64,000 bases of DNA from Rhizobiaceae bacterium. GTDB lineage: Bacteria > Pseudomonadota > Alphaproteobacteria > Rhizobiales > Rhizobiaceae. This document shows positions 1 to 9,313 of this stretch, one piece after another. How positions within the stretch are numbered: the stretch's first letter is position 1; each line of letters starts with the position of its first letter. Under the pieces are notes generated by a model. That model did not search any database. It saw nothing but the letters and a program-made list of their open reading frames with translations, and was not told the DNA's origin. Both the position numbers and the translations under genes were made by a program. Where the stretch lies: assembly GCA_023953905.1 (NCBI GenBank), contig JAMLJA010000002.1, forward strand, positions 1 to 64,000, read 5' to 3'.

Positions 1-189
1 GTTGTCGCCCCCGATCTCTACATTGCCGTCGGCATTTCCGGCGCCATCCAGCATCTGGCCGGTATGAAGGACTCCAAGGTCATCGTCGCCATCAACAAGG
101 ACGAGGAGGCACCGATCTTCCAGGTCGCCGATTACGGCCTCGTCGGCGACCTCTTCACTATCCTGCCCGAACTCGAAAAATCGCTGTGA
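1..189 (+). CDS. etfA: electron transfer flavoprotein alpha subunit, C-terminal end (partial)
   Basis: The window opens inside a reading frame of 62 codons that ends at a TGA. It matches the FAD-binding C-terminal domain of ETF alpha: [19 protein letters not shown] text (here [16 protein letters not shown]) followed by a segment with [16 protein letters not shown] and the ending [11 protein letters not shown] takes electrons from acyl-CoA dehydrogenases and passes them to ETF-ubiquinone oxidoreductase. The start and N-terminal domain lie outside the window, with etfB presumably just upstream. A 3-hydroxyacyl-CoA dehydrogenase lies 2 kb downstream on the same strand, a common rhizobial neighbour, but here an oppositely oriented MFS gene has come between. 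The glutaryl-CoA dehydrogenase at 57.9 kb is a likely electron donor. Confidence 0.93.
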   Translation, partial: VVAPDLYIAVGISGAIQHLAGMKDSKVIVAINKDEEAPIFQVADYGLVGDLFTILPELEKSL

Positions 190-217
190 GGATTCCCATC
201 CTCTCACCATGATCGCG

Positions 218-244
218 AAAGGGAGGCCCACGCCTCCCTTTTTT
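218..244 (+). terminator. Rho-independent terminator after etfA
   Basis: Perfect 10-bp inverted repeat (218-227 with 232-241, core GGGAGGC/GCCTCCC) around a 4-base loop, running into six Ts at 239-244. It lies 29 bases after the etfA stop. The A-run on the other arm means it could also serve the convergent MFS gene. Confidence 0.85.
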
Positions 245-323
245 CATGTCCGGCCGAAACTGATTGCCTTGTATAGTCGAGGCCGGACTCAGTCGCTATC
301 CACTTGCGAAGCATCGAGCACCT

Positions 324-1952
324 TCAGTGGATCTCCGGATGCGTCTTCAGCGGCGTGTCGTCCCTCAATGGCACCGTCTGCCGTTCGATCATCCGATGCA
401 CGCGCGGTCTCTCCGAACCGCGATGGAGCTTCATCAGCCTTTCCGTCACTTCCGCATCCGCCTTGGTACGCCGCTGATTGTGCCTCAGATACTCGACCCA
501 CGTCGCCACATGATAGCTCTCGGTCCAGATCTCCGGATTTTCCAGATCGCGCAGAAGCACCCACTGCCGTGCGCCGTCGCGCAGCCGAATCCGGCGGCGG
601 TCTGCCATGACACTGAGAAATGCCGGTATGTCTTCATGTGCGATCTTGAAATCGATCATGATCATGATGGGTCCGCTTCGTGCCTTGAGATCTAGCAGCA
701 ATTGAGGCTCGCTGAACTGGTCTAGCGGCGCCAGATTGAGCGCACCGAATTCGGGCAGCCTATAGTAGAAGCCGACAAGAGCGGTCCCGATCATCAAGAG
801 CCCCGCCCACATCAGCGCGTTGCTTGACCCCTGGACGTCTGCGACGGAGCCCCAAAGCCAGCTGCCCGCAGCCATGCCTCCGAAGGTTGCCGTCTGGTAT
901 AGGGAAAGGGCGCGCCCAACCACCCATCGCGGCGTCGAAAGCTGGACCGTCACATTGAACAGGGACAAGGCGAGCACCCAGCAGGCGCCTGCGGGCAACA
1001 GCACGAGATGGCTGAGCCAGATGTTGCGGCTGAGCGCCAGCAGCACGCAGGTGACAGCAAACCCCACGCAGGCCGAGCGCACGATGGTCTCGTTGTCGTA
1101 CCGCTCCCGAATGCGGGCATTGAGGAAGCCTCCGCCGATCGCCCCGATCCCGAACGCGCCCAGAAGTGTTCCGTAGGCGAGCGCACCGCCGCGTAGCAGA
1201 TCGCTCGCCACAACAGGCAGAAGCGCCAGTATCACGATGGCCGCGACGCCAAAAAGCATCGCACGGAACATCACGGTCAGCAGGTTTGGTGACATTGCCG
1301 TGTAGCGAAGTCCTGCATATACGGCGCTTGCGAAGGATTCGCGCGGCAGCGGGTTGGGCATGACCACGGGCCGCCACCACATTAGCGCCGCGATCAGCGG
1401 AATGTAGCTCAACGCATTGAGAGCGAATGCCGACGCGGCGCCCGCCGCCGCCACGATCAGACCGCCCAGCGCCGGGCCGACGCTGCGCATCAGGTTGAAG
1501 CCCACGCTGTTCAGCGTGACCGCCTCCGCGAGGTTGTCACGCGGAACTACATCGCCCACCGAGGCCTGCCATGACGGATTGTTGAGCGCCGTCCCGGTAC
1601 CGATGATGAATGTGAATGCCAGAAGCAGCCACGGCGTAAGCCAATCCTGAATTGCAAACAGTACGAGCAGACACGAGACCGCCATCATCAACATCTGGGC
1701 GGCCAGCATGATGCGGCGGCGATTGAAATTGTCGGCCAGTGCGCCGGCTGCCAGCGAGAACAGCATGATCGGCAGCGTAATGGCTCCCTGAACAAGCGCC
1801 ACCATCCCTTCCGAATCGGTGATCGTCGTCATCATCCAGCCCGCGCCGACCGCCTGAATAAGGCCGCCCAGATTGGACGCCTGGGTGGCGCCCCAAAGCA
1901 CGCGGAAATTCAGATAGCGAAACGGCGCAAGGGTCGACGCTCTTTGTGGCAA
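324..1952 (-). CDS. MFS exporter, EntS/MFS_3 type, with C-terminal soluble domain
   Basis: A 542-residue major facilitator protein. Residues about 10-405 form the usual 12 hydrophobic segments; the loop between TM2 and TM3 carries GALADNFNRRRIM, the MFS signature A region as seen in the EntS/MFS_3 subfamily of small-molecule exporters. After the last membrane segment there is a soluble tail of about 130 residues (from about 410) with the look of an alpha-beta ferredoxin-like (ABM-type) domain, for example ARSGPIMIMIDFKIAHEDI. This fusion is common in rhizobial members. Substrate cannot be read from the sequence. It is divergent from the hydroxyacyl-CoA dehydrogenase gene and convergent with etfA. 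Confidence 0.85.
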   Translation of the reverse strand: MPQRASTLAPFRYLNFRVLWGATQASNLGGLIQAVGAGWMMTTITDSEGMVALVQGAITLPIMLFSLAAGALADNFNRRRIMLAAQMLMMAVSCLLVLFAIQDWLTPWLLLAFTFIIGTGTALNNPSWQASVGDVVPRDNLAEAVTLNSVGFNLMRSVGPALGGLIVAAAGAASAFALNALSYIPLIAALMWWRPVVMPNPLPRESFASAVYAGLRYTAMSPNLLTVMFRAMLFGVAAIVILALLPVVASDLLRGGALAYGTLLGAFGIGAIGGGFLNARIRERYDNETIVRSACVGFAVTCVLLALSRNIWLSHLVLLPAGACWVLALSLFNVTVQLSTPRWVVGRALSLYQTATFGGMAAGSWLWGSVADVQGSSNALMWAGLLMIGTALVGFYYRLPEFGALNLAPLDQFSEPQLLLDLKARSGPIMIMIDFKIAHEDIPAFLSVMADRRRIRLRDGARQWVLLRDLENPEIWTESYHVATWVEYLRHNQRRTKADAEVTERLMKLHRGSERPRVHRMIERQTVPLRDDTPLKTHPEIH

Positions 1953-2241
1953 TTCTGACGCTGCTCCGACCTTTAGATGTTCTGAGAGCCGAACCTAACA
2001 ATACCGTCAGGCTTAGGCCAGCGGACAACACGAGACTTCACGCGGAGAGAATTTTTCCCGCCGATTTCGAACATCTTTTCGTCTCACCCAACTGACCACG
2101 CGATCGGGATGCGACGTTTTTGACTTTTCGCGCATGGCGTAGCTAAATATCCGGTCGCAGGGTAGACGAAAGTTCCACGCTCTCATAGTTTGCGCTGCAC
2201 AATCAAACGGACAGATAGCCTCGACGGGATTAAGAACCAGA

Positions 2242-3117
2242 ATGAAGATCGAAACCGTTGGCATCGTCGGCGCCGGCCAGATGGGTGGTGGTATCGCTCA
2301 CGTGACGGCCATGGCCGGCTACAAGGTTCAGCTTTACGATATCTCGCCGGAGCGTATTGAAAAGGGCATCGCCACAATCAGCGGCAATATGGCCCGCCAG
2401 GTGTCATCCGGAAAGCTGGAAGAAAGCGTGCGTCAGGCAGCACTTGCCAACATTTCACCGGCCCCGCAGATGGAAGATCTCGCCGGCGTGGATCTGGTGA
2501 TAGAGGCCGCCACCGAGGACGAGACGGTCAAGCGCAAGATCTTCGCGCAGCTCTGCCCAAAGCTTAACCCCGAGGCAATGCTCGCGACGAACACCTCGTC
2601 GATCTCGATCACCAGGCTGGCCGCGCAGACCGACCGGCCCGAGCGCTTCATCGGCATTCAGTACATGAATCCCGTGCCGCTCATGAAGCTGGTCGAACTT
2701 GTACGCGGCATCGCCACCGAGGATCTGACCTTCGAGGCGGCGAAAGCGTTTGTGTCCAGCCTCGACAAGACGATCACGGTCGCCGAGGATTTTCCCGCTT
2801 TCATCGTCAACCGCATTCTGCTGCCGATGATCAATGAGGCGATCTACACGCTTTATGAGGGCGTGGGCTCCGTCGACGCTATCGATACCGCGATGCGGCT
2901 GGGAGCCAACCATCCGATGGGACCGCTTCAGCTCGCCGATTTCATCGGCCTCGACACCTGCTTGTCGATCATGCAGGTGTTGCATGATGGGTTGTCGGAC
3001 TCAAAATACCGGCCGTGCCCGTTGCTCGTGAAGTATGTCGAAGCCGGTTGGCTGGGCCGCAAGACCGGTCGCGGCTTCTACGACTACCGCGGCGAACATC
3101 CCGTCCCGACCCGCTGA
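2242..3117 (+). CDS. 3-hydroxybutyryl-CoA/3-hydroxyacyl-CoA dehydrogenase family protein with catalytic His replaced
   Basis: A 291-residue protein of the usual length for short single-function 3-hydroxyacyl-CoA dehydrogenases (HbdA/PaaH/MmgB). The N-terminal Rossmann motif [14 protein letters not shown] (residues 7-20) binds NAD, and the C-terminal 3HCDH domain ends in [11 protein letters not shown]. The family normally oxidises 3-hydroxyacyl-CoA to 3-ketoacyl-CoA with a His-Glu dyad; the His sits in a G-[IM]-H-F-x-N-P motif. Here the motif reads GIQYMNP, so residue 140 is Gln (codon CAG at 2659-2661) while the partner Glu152 is kept. Everything else looks intact, so the enzyme could be weak, altered in specificity, or use another base. 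Function is therefore named at family level only; the gene neighbourhood (etfA) favours a role in acyl-CoA oxidation. Confidence 0.85.
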   Translation: MKIETVGIVGAGQMGGGIAHVTAMAGYKVQLYDISPERIEKGIATISGNMARQVSSGKLEESVRQAALANISPAPQMEDLAGVDLVIEAATEDETVKRKIFAQLCPKLNPEAMLATNTSSISITRLAAQTDRPERFIGIQYMNPVPLMKLVELVRGIATEDLTFEAAKAFVSSLDKTITVAEDFPAFIVNRILLPMINEAIYTLYEGVGSVDAIDTAMRLGANHPMGPLQLADFIGLDTCLSIMQVLHDGLSDSKYRPCPLLVKYVEAGWLGRKTGRGFYDYRGEHPVPTR

Positions 3118-3365
3118 GCCTGCAAGGCTTTCCATTCACGAGCGGTCGATCCGCGCGTAATTGGCGTTGCTTAAGCGAACGCTGAACGAGCGTTGAGCCA
3201 TATTGGCTGGCTGATTCTGTGTGATTTTGGCAACATTGTATGAGAACCGATGAATCGGCTCGCAATGTGAAACTTATTCTGAAACTAGCGGTGATAGTGT
3301 CGCGTTCGTGAGGGGAAGGGCGGTGCGTGTCGGACCGTCTGTGTTCGGGCTATTGGGAGACCCTC

Positions 3366-4169
3366 ATGAAATTTCATAAACTTGCAGCCTTGCCGCTGTT
3401 GATGCTTGCTGCGCCGGCCTACGCGGCCGATGCCGTCTCCTATGAGCCGGCGCCGGTTGCAGAAGTCGCCGTGGGCGACTGGAGCGGCTTCTACGCAGGC
3501 GTTCAACTCGGCGGCGCTTTCGGCAATTCCGGCATATTCAGCATGGATCGCAACGGCGATGGCGTCTTTGGCGATTACCTGCCGGCCTTCGATCCTGCCG
3601 TTACCCCCCTCGCCGGTGGCTTTGACGGCGACTTCAACAGCGGTTTCGTCGGCGGAATTCATGTCGGCTACAACTGGCAGATGGACCGCATCGTGTTCGG
3701 TGGCCTCCTTGATGTGAGTTACGCCGATATCGGCGATAGACAGAGCGGCTTCTCGGGCACGCCGGCTTTCTATCATATCGACCGCGAAATCGACTGGCTG
3801 GCGACGGCCCGGCTCAAGCTTGGCTATGCGTTCACTGATCGCGTCATGGCTTACGCCACCGGCGGCCTTGCCTATGGCGACGTTGACTATCGCTTCGTAT
3901 CGAACACGCCTGCAGCTTCCGTGGTGACTGGCGGCGGCCACGACTTCGGCTACACGGTTGGTGGCGGTGTCGAGGCGATGGTGACGGAACGCGTGTCCGT
4001 CGGCCTCGAGTATCTTTACACCAATCTTGGCGACAACGACTTCAACGTGAACCTCAGCGGACCTGCCGCTTTCTCCGGCGCGGGATCTGCCGGCTCGACC
4101 GACGCACGTGGCTCGGACCGCGACTTGGATTTCCACACCATCCAGTTCAAGGTGTCCTACCACTTCTGA
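3366..4169 (+). CDS. Omp25/Omp31-like outer-membrane beta-barrel protein
   Basis: A 267-residue protein with a signal peptide (MKFHKLAALPLLMLAAPAYA, cleavage likely after AYA at residue 20) followed by text such as DWSGFYAGVQLGGAFG, which is the hallmark start of the Omp25/Omp31 eight-stranded porin-like barrels of Rhizobiales. The protein ends in an aromatic residue (VSYHF), as outer-membrane barrels do for BAM recognition. The ATG at 3366 was chosen over an in-frame upstream ATG at 3327 because it begins exactly at the signal peptide and has GGGAGA about ten bases ahead. These proteins are abundant structural surface proteins that bind LPS and peptidoglycan; no specific transport function is implied. 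Confidence 0.9.
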   Translation: MKFHKLAALPLLMLAAPAYAADAVSYEPAPVAEVAVGDWSGFYAGVQLGGAFGNSGIFSMDRNGDGVFGDYLPAFDPAVTPLAGGFDGDFNSGFVGGIHVGYNWQMDRIVFGGLLDVSYADIGDRQSGFSGTPAFYHIDREIDWLATARLKLGYAFTDRVMAYATGGLAYGDVDYRFVSNTPAASVVTGGGHDFGYTVGGGVEAMVTERVSVGLEYLYTNLGDNDFNVNLSGPAAFSGAGSAGSTDARGSDRDLDFHTIQFKVSYHF

Positions 4170-4179
4170 GCGCGTGATG

Positions 4180-4209
4180 ATCGGCCCCTTCGGATACGGC
4201 GGGGCCGAT
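4180..4209. terminator. Stem-loop between convergent omp and ugpC genes
   Basis: Nine-base perfect inverted repeat ATCGGCCCC (4180-4188) and GGGGCCGAT (4201-4209), placed 10 bases after the barrel gene and 12 bases before the end of ugpC. It has no long T-run on either side, so it is a plausible but not classical bidirectional terminator. Confidence 0.6.
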
Positions 4210-4221
4210 TGCCGTTTAAGG

Positions 4222-5250
4222 TCAGGCGGACACCCGCCTGCCTGCCTTGTCGAACCAATGCAGCTTCTCGCGCGGCGTCGTGACCGTGAGCTTGTCACCT
4301 ATATTTGCGCCTGAGCGCCCCGCCACGCGCACGACCAGGTGCTGCCCTTCCGCCGCGCAGTAGAGGAAGCTCTCAGCGCCGACCGGCTCCACGGCCTCCA
4401 CGACAGCAGCAAGCGTCAGGCCTCCCTCACCCGCCGGAGTGCTGATCCTCGCATCTTCCGGCCTGAAGCCCAGGGTTTGAGCGCCCGCAAGCGCTTCGGG
4501 ATGCCCATCGCCACCGGCGGGGATCATGTTCATCGGCGGCGCGCCGATAAAGCTTGCGACGAAAGTCGAGGCAGGCTTTTCATAGATGTCCAGAGGCGCA
4601 CCGGCCTGCTCGACCACCCCGGCATTCATTACCACCAGAGTGTCTGCCAATGTCATCGCTTCAAGCTGGTCGTGGGTGACGTAAACGGAAGTCACACCCA
4701 GCGAGCGCTGAAGATTCTTGATCTCCACCCGCATCTGGCCGCGCAGTTTCGCATCAAGATTGGAAAGCGGCTCGTCGAAGAGAAACACCTTCGGCTTGCG
4801 CACGATTGCCCTGCCCATTGCAACGCGCTGTCGCTGGCCGCCGGAAAGCTCTCGCGGACGCCGGTCCAACAGATGCGCCAACTCCAGCGTCTCTGCGGCC
4901 TCGCGGACCCGTCGGTCGATCTCGTCCTTCGGGGTCCCGCGATTGCGCAGGCCATAGGCCATGTTGTCGTAGACCTTCATATGCGGATAGAGCGCATAGT
5001 TCTGGAAAACCATCGCAATGTCACGCTCGGCAGGCCCGATCTCGTTGACCACCTTCCCATCAATGGAGACCGTGCCGCCGGTGATTGTCTCAAGCCCCGC
5101 CACCATGCGAAGAAGGGTCGACTTGCCGCAACCCGACGGGCCGACTAGAACGCACAGCGCCCCATCCGCGATGTCGATGGACACACCCTTCACGGCTTCG
5201 ACATTGCCCGCATAAACCTTGCGGACGTCCTTCAGATCGACTGTCGCCAC
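4222..5250 (-). CDS. ugpC: sn-glycerol-3-phosphate ABC transporter ATP-binding protein
   Basis: A 342-residue ABC ATPase of the MalK/UgpC type. Walker [10 protein letters not shown] is at residues 38-46, the signature LSGGQ at 135-139, Walker B VFLFDEP at 155-161, and a C-terminal TOBE-type regulatory region follows from about 235. It powers uptake of glycerol-3-phosphate (or glycerophosphodiesters) together with the two permeases and binding protein encoded directly upstream. It is the last gene of the minus-strand operon ugpB-ugpA-ugpE-ugpC, starting 4 bases after ugpE ends. MalK-type ATPases can serve several permeases, so the substrate call rests on the partner genes. Confidence 0.9.
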   Translation of the reverse strand: MATVDLKDVRKVYAGNVEAVKGVSIDIADGALCVLVGPSGCGKSTLLRMVAGLETITGGTVSIDGKVVNEIGPAERDIAMVFQNYALYPHMKVYDNMAYGLRNRGTPKDEIDRRVREAAETLELAHLLDRRPRELSGGQRQRVAMGRAIVRKPKVFLFDEPLSNLDAKLRGQMRVEIKNLQRSLGVTSVYVTHDQLEAMTLADTLVVMNAGVVEQAGAPLDIYEKPASTFVASFIGAPPMNMIPAGGDGHPEALAGAQTLGFRPEDARISTPAGEGGLTLAAVVEAVEPVGAESFLYCAAEGQHLVVRVAGRSGANIGDKLTVTTPREKLHWFDKAGRRVSA

Positions 5251-5254
5251 CCGG

Positions 5255-6103
5255 TCATTTCTCCGTTTCGATAAGGCCGCGCACGAACCAGCGCTGCATG
5301 AAAAGCACGACGAGAATTGGCGGAATGATCGCCAGCATGGCTGTCACCATGACGAGGTGCCACTGCGTGTCGGCATCGGCAAAAGAGATCATCTTCTTCA
5401 ACCCGATGACGATGGTGGTCATATCGTTGCGGTTCGTCATCAGCAGCGGCCACAGATACTGCGTCCAGCCATAGATGAAGAGGATGACGAACAGCGCTGC
5501 GATATTGGTGCGCGAGAGCGGCATCAGAATGTCCTTGAAGAACCGCCATGGACCTGCCCCGTCGATGCGCGCCGCTTCGATCAGTTCGCCGGGGATCGTC
5601 AGAAAGAACTGCCGGAACAGAAGCGTGGCGGTTGCCGATGCCATCAGCGGCAAGGTCAGTCCCGTATAGGTATCGATCAGGCCGAGATTCACCATCACCG
5701 CATAGGTCGGCATGATGCGAACCTCGACCGGCAGCATCAGCGTGATGAAGATCAGCCAGAAAAACGTCATCCGGAAAGGGAACCGGAAGAACACAATGGC
5801 ATAAGCGGAAAGGATCGAGATGATGATCTTTCCAACGGCGATGGAAAGCGCCATGACCGTCGTGTTGAACAGTAGCGTCCAGACATTGACGCCGCCGATG
5901 CGCCCGATGCCTCCGAACAGCGCCTCATAATAGTTGTTGAATATCTCCGGCCCGGGCAGCAAGGGCAGTGGCGGCCGCAAAATCGTCTGCAGCGAATGGG
6001 TCGACGCCACGAACGTGTAGTAGATCGGAAACGCCACGACGAGCATTCCGATAATCAGCACGATATGGGCGATGACACCCCGGCGTCGCGAAAGTCCGAT
6101 CAT
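5255..6103 (-). CDS. ugpE: sn-glycerol-3-phosphate ABC transporter permease UgpE
   Basis: A 282-residue inner-membrane permease with six hydrophobic segments. It carries the EAA loop motif [20 protein letters not shown] that docks on the ATPase coupling site. Sequence and position (between ugpA and ugpC) fit the MalG/UgpE half of the heterodimeric channel. It is separated from ugpA by 15 bases. Confidence 0.9.
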   Translation of the reverse strand: MIGLSRRRGVIAHIVLIIGMLVVAFPIYYTFVASTHSLQTILRPPLPLLPGPEIFNNYYEALFGGIGRIGGVNVWTLLFNTTVMALSIAVGKIIISILSAYAIVFFRFPFRMTFFWLIFITLMLPVEVRIMPTYAVMVNLGLIDTYTGLTLPLMASATATLLFRQFFLTIPGELIEAARIDGAGPWRFFKDILMPLSRTNIAALFVILFIYGWTQYLWPLLMTNRNDMTTIVIGLKKMISFADADTQWHLVMVTAMLAIIPPILVVLFMQRWFVRGLIETEK

Positions 6104-6118
6104 GGGCGCGGCCTCCGC

Positions 6119-7003
6119 TCAACCATAGTGCACCTTGCGCTCGACATAGCGGAACTGCACTGCCGTGAGCCCGATCACGATCACCATCAGGATGACGGAC
6201 TGTGCTGCCGATGCGCCAAGCAGCTGATTGAGCGCACCGTCGCTGTAGACCTTGTAGACCATTGTCTCGGTCGCCTTGCCCGGCCCGCCGCCCGTTACGG
6301 CGTGAATGATGCCGAACGTGTCAAAAAAGGCGTAAGTCGTATTGATGACGAGCAGAAAGAAGGTGGTCGGCGCGAGGAGCGGAAAGATGATTGTCCAGAA
6401 CCGCTTGGTTTCCCCGGCGCCATCGATGGCAGCCGCCTCGATCAGCGTCTTGGGAATGGCCTGGAGACCCGCCACGAAGAACAGGAAATTATAGCTGATC
6501 TGTTTCCACGCCGCTGCCGCCACCACCAATATCATGGCGTTGGAACCGTTGAGCAGCGGGTCCCATGGGATGCCCAGCCAGCGCAGGCCGATCGCGAGGC
6601 TTCCGATGGAGGGATTGAACAGAAACAGCCACAGCATGCCGGCGATCGCGGGCGCCACCGCATATGGCCATATCAGCATGGTCCGATAAAAACCCTTGGC
6701 GCGTATGACGCGGTCAGCCATGACGGCCAGAAGCAGCGCGAGCGCCATTGATGCAAAGGCAGTCGACACTGAGAAGACCACCGTCACCTTGACGGAATTC
6801 AGATAGTTTGGGTCGGTCAAGACCCGCTCGAAATTGTCAAACCAGACGAAGCGCGAGCGAAGGCCGAACGGATCTTCCTTCAGCATGGACTGGCGCAGGG
6901 CCTGACTGGCCGGCCAGTAGAAGAAGACAATCGTGATGGCGAGCTGAGGAGCCACCAGCAGATAGGGAAGAATCTTGTTCGGAAATACGACGCGTGGAGA
7001 CAA
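6119..7003 (-). CDS. ugpA: sn-glycerol-3-phosphate ABC transporter permease UgpA
   Basis: A 294-residue permease with six membrane segments and the coupling motif [20 protein letters not shown]. It is the MalF/UgpA-type partner of UgpE. Segments such as [20 protein letters not shown] are typical of UgpA. A GC-rich stem-loop (7032-7059) lies between this gene and ugpB upstream and is expected to lower its expression relative to the binding protein. Confidence 0.9.
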   Translation of the reverse strand: MSPRVVFPNKILPYLLVAPQLAITIVFFYWPASQALRQSMLKEDPFGLRSRFVWFDNFERVLTDPNYLNSVKVTVVFSVSTAFASMALALLLAVMADRVIRAKGFYRTMLIWPYAVAPAIAGMLWLFLFNPSIGSLAIGLRWLGIPWDPLLNGSNAMILVVAAAAWKQISYNFLFFVAGLQAIPKTLIEAAAIDGAGETKRFWTIIFPLLAPTTFFLLVINTTYAFFDTFGIIHAVTGGGPGKATETMVYKVYSDGALNQLLGASAAQSVILMVIVIGLTAVQFRYVERKVHYG

Positions 7004-7031
7004 ACGAAGGTCCTTATCGTCAACGAGGAAA

Positions 7032-7059
7032 GAGGCCGACGGCGCGGGCCGACGGCCTC
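7032..7059 (-). promoter_or_regulatory. Stem-loop between ugpB and ugpA
   Basis: A 12-bp imperfect inverted repeat, GAGGCCGACGGC (7032-7043) with GCCGACGGCCTC (7048-7059), one central mismatch and a 4-base GCGG loop. It sits 13 bases after the ugpB stop codon. Only TTTCC follows it on the minus strand, so it is better read as an mRNA-stabilising or partial-termination element than as a full terminator. Confidence 0.6.
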
Positions 7060-7072
7060 CTGATAAGGGCGA

Positions 7073-8371
7073 TCAGTTGCCCATGGCTTCCTTGATGGCC
7101 GCGTTACCGCGCGAAACCACATTGTCGAGAGCCTGCTGGGCGGTCAGATCGCCAGCCAGCATCTTCTCGTATTCCTCGTTCATGATGTCGCGAACCTGGG
7201 GCAGGTTGACGAGACGAACGCCCTTCGAATTTTCGGTCGGAGCCTTGCCCATCATCTGCTTGATCGGGATCTCACGGGCCGGGTTCTTCTCGTAGAAGCC
7301 GTCCGCCTTGGTCTTCTCATAGGCCGCCATGGTCACCGGCAGGTAGCCCGACACCTGATGCAGGCGCGCCTGTATGTCAGTCTGCGACAGGAAGTTGAAG
7401 AAGGCGGCAACCGCCTTGTATTCCTCATCCGACTTGTTTCCGAACACCCACAACGATGCGCCGCCGGGGATCGTGTTCTGCGGCTCGGTGTCGTAGGGCA
7501 GCATGCCCGTGCCGTAGTTCATGCCGGACTTCACGACATCGCCGAGGCCGCCCGATGATTCGGTCATGATTCCGCATTCGCCGGCGAGGAAGAGCTGCTT
7601 GGCCTCGGACGTACGGCCGCCATATTTGAATGTGCCGTCCTTGGCGAGATCCGCCAACGCCTGGAAGTGCTTCACGAAGGGCTCGGAATTGACCTTGAGT
7701 TCAACGTCGAGCGCAGCGATTCCATTCTCGTTGGTGCCCCACTGGTAGTTGTTCCACGCGGCGAAGTTCTCCGTGTGGATCCAGGTCAGCCATGTGGAAG
7801 TGAAGCCACAGGCAGCCGCGCCGCTCGACTTAATCTTCTTGGCGGCTTCCCAGACTTCGTCCCAGGTCTTGGGAGGATTGTCGGCATCAAGCCCGGCTTT
7901 CTGGAGAATGTCCTTATTGTAGTACAGGATCGGCGAAGAGGAGTTGTAGGGGAACGACAGCATGGTGCCGTCCGGCTTGGAATAGTAAGCGACGATGCCA
8001 GGCAGATAGGCGCTCTTGTCGAACGGCTTTCCGCCCATCGAAAGAACCTCGGCCACAGGCTTGATTGCGCCCTCGGCGGCCATCATCGTTCCCGTTCCGG
8101 CGTCAAAGACCTGAATGATGTGCGGCGACTGGCCGGCACGGAAGGCCGCGATGCCGGCATTGAGCGTCTCCGGATAGGTGCCCTTGAACACAGGTGTGAT
8201 TTTGTAGTCGCTCTGGCTCTCGTTGAATTCCTTGGAAAGCTGCTCGACAACCTCGCTATTGGCGCCGGTCATGGCGTGCCACCAGCTGATTTCGGTGACG
8301 GCAAAGGCGGAGGTGGTGGAAAGCAGCGTGGCAATTGCGGCAATGCCCGCCGCAAAACTGGTGGTAGTCAT
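7073..8371 (-). CDS. ugpB: sn-glycerol-3-phosphate ABC transporter periplasmic binding protein
   Basis: A 432-residue extracellular solute-binding protein (family 1). The signal peptide spans about 24 residues and ends in TSAFA. The mature protein starts VTEISWWHAMTGANSEVVEQ, and further on has LPYNSSSPILYYNKDI and YLPVTMAAYE, all characteristic of UgpB. The ATG at 8371 was chosen over a much longer upstream frame because it opens the signal peptide and has GGGAGCG about 7 bases ahead. It is first in the ugpBAEC operon. A possible Pho box lies 115-132 bases upstream, consistent with PhoB control of ugp in rhizobia. Confidence 0.92.
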   Translation of the reverse strand: MTTTSFAAGIAAIATLLSTTSAFAVTEISWWHAMTGANSEVVEQLSKEFNESQSDYKITPVFKGTYPETLNAGIAAFRAGQSPHIIQVFDAGTGTMMAAEGAIKPVAEVLSMGGKPFDKSAYLPGIVAYYSKPDGTMLSFPYNSSSPILYYNKDILQKAGLDADNPPKTWDEVWEAAKKIKSSGAAACGFTSTWLTWIHTENFAAWNNYQWGTNENGIAALDVELKVNSEPFVKHFQALADLAKDGTFKYGGRTSEAKQLFLAGECGIMTESSGGLGDVVKSGMNYGTGMLPYDTEPQNTIPGGASLWVFGNKSDEEYKAVAAFFNFLSQTDIQARLHQVSGYLPVTMAAYEKTKADGFYEKNPAREIPIKQMMGKAPTENSKGVRLVNLPQVRDIMNEEYEKMLAGDLTAQQALDNVVSRGNAAIKEAMGN

Positions 8372-8485
8372 AGGTTCGCTCCCTTGTTCCTTGGCGAAGA
8401 AAGGAAGGCGAACCCGCTTGTGGCGCGTCCTCCTCCTAACCGCGACAGGGATTATTGACGCAATGCGACATTTGCACAATCCTTT

Positions 8486-8503
8486 TGTTACACTTTCGTG
8501 ACG
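8486..8503 (-). promoter_or_regulatory. Possible Pho box upstream of ugpB
   Basis: On the minus strand the 18 bases read CGTCACGAAAGTGTAACA. This fits two 7-base half-sites separated by 4 bases, like the PhoB-binding direct repeat TGTCAC-N4/5-TGTCAC, with a few mismatches. It lies 115-132 bases upstream of the ugpB start. A closer match lies in front of pstS at 50818-50836. Read by eye only. Confidence 0.45.
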
Positions 8504-8606
8504 GCGCGCGTTGAACGCGGTTTGCTTTCGTTTATCAGCGCAAAGCAAAGCGCAGAGCCGCCCTGTTGCGGACGCGACCACGATCAAAACCGATTATTGT
8601 GGAAAA

Positions 8607-9281
8607 CTACTTGACGGCGGCAAGCATCGCCTTGGCGTCGGGACCCGACCATTCGGCCGGACCGTTCATGCTGGCCAGAAGGCACCCTTCCTTGTCGATG
8701 AGGAGAGTGACCGGCAACCCCAGCGCCAGACCACGCGTCTTGAGCTCGTTGAAAAGGTCGAGCGTGTTGTCGCGATAGAACGCGAGCGATTCCACCTTGA
8801 TATCGCCAAGAAACTTCTTCGGTTTCTCGTCGTCACCTGTGTCGACATTCACCGCAACAACCTCGAAGTCGTCTCCGCCCATCTCTTTCTGAAGCGTATC
8901 GAGGGCCGGCATTTCGGCACGGCACGGGGCACACCATGTCGCCCACAGGTTGAGCAGGACCGTCTTGCCTGCATGATCGGCCAGCGTCATCGGCATGCCA
9001 TCGGGAGCGTCGAATGCGAGGGTCTTCAGCGACTGCGGCGGATCGGCGGGCAGCATGGCCGCAACCTCGCCCTTTGCCGCTGCCGCCACGATCCGGGCAT
9101 CTTCGGTCTTGTCCGCGCAATTGTTGTCGCCGACATCGACGACGGCCTCACCAGCCGAACCCTTCGGGTTGCCAGATCGTGGCCCCGTGGCATATACCGC
9201 CACGGCGCCAGCGACCAGGCCAGCCAATGCTGCGGCTGCGATCAGTTTTGGGGCAGGCAAGAGTTTCCTCGGTTCGGCCAT
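8607..9281 (-). CDS. tlpA: membrane-anchored thiol:disulfide oxidoreductase, TlpA family
   Basis: A 224-residue protein with an N-terminal membrane anchor (residues about 11-31) and a periplasmic thioredoxin-fold domain. The active site is WATWCAPC with Cys117 and Cys120, and a later [11 protein letters not shown] contains the cis-proline loop. TlpA-type proteins reduce periplasmic disulfides, typically for cytochrome c or cytochrome oxidase maturation. It is divergent from argH with only about 30 bases between the two starts. This tlpA-argH arrangement is standard in Rhizobiales. Confidence 0.9.
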   Translation of the reverse strand: MAEPRKLLPAPKLIAAAALAGLVAGAVAVYATGPRSGNPKGSAGEAVVDVGDNNCADKTEDARIVAAAAKGEVAAMLPADPPQSLKTLAFDAPDGMPMTLADHAGKTVLLNLWATWCAPCRAEMPALDTLQKEMGGDDFEVVAVNVDTGDDEKPKKFLGDIKVESLAFYRDNTLDLFNELKTRGLALGLPVTLLIDKEGCLLASMNGPAEWSGPDAKAMLAAVK

Positions 9282-9313
9282 TCTTTTTGTTCTCCAGCCT
9301 TCCGGTTATCATG

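Noticed and set aside
2013..2264. 83-codon minus-strand frame between the MFS and dehydrogenase genes
   Set aside because: Overlaps the dehydrogenase start on the opposite strand and shows no protein-like features; more likely the divergent promoter region.
3285..4298. Open frame of 337 codons on the minus strand opposite the outer-membrane barrel gene
   Set aside because: The plus-strand frame has a signal peptide and barrel motifs; the reverse has no recognisable domain and would overlap the ugpC end.
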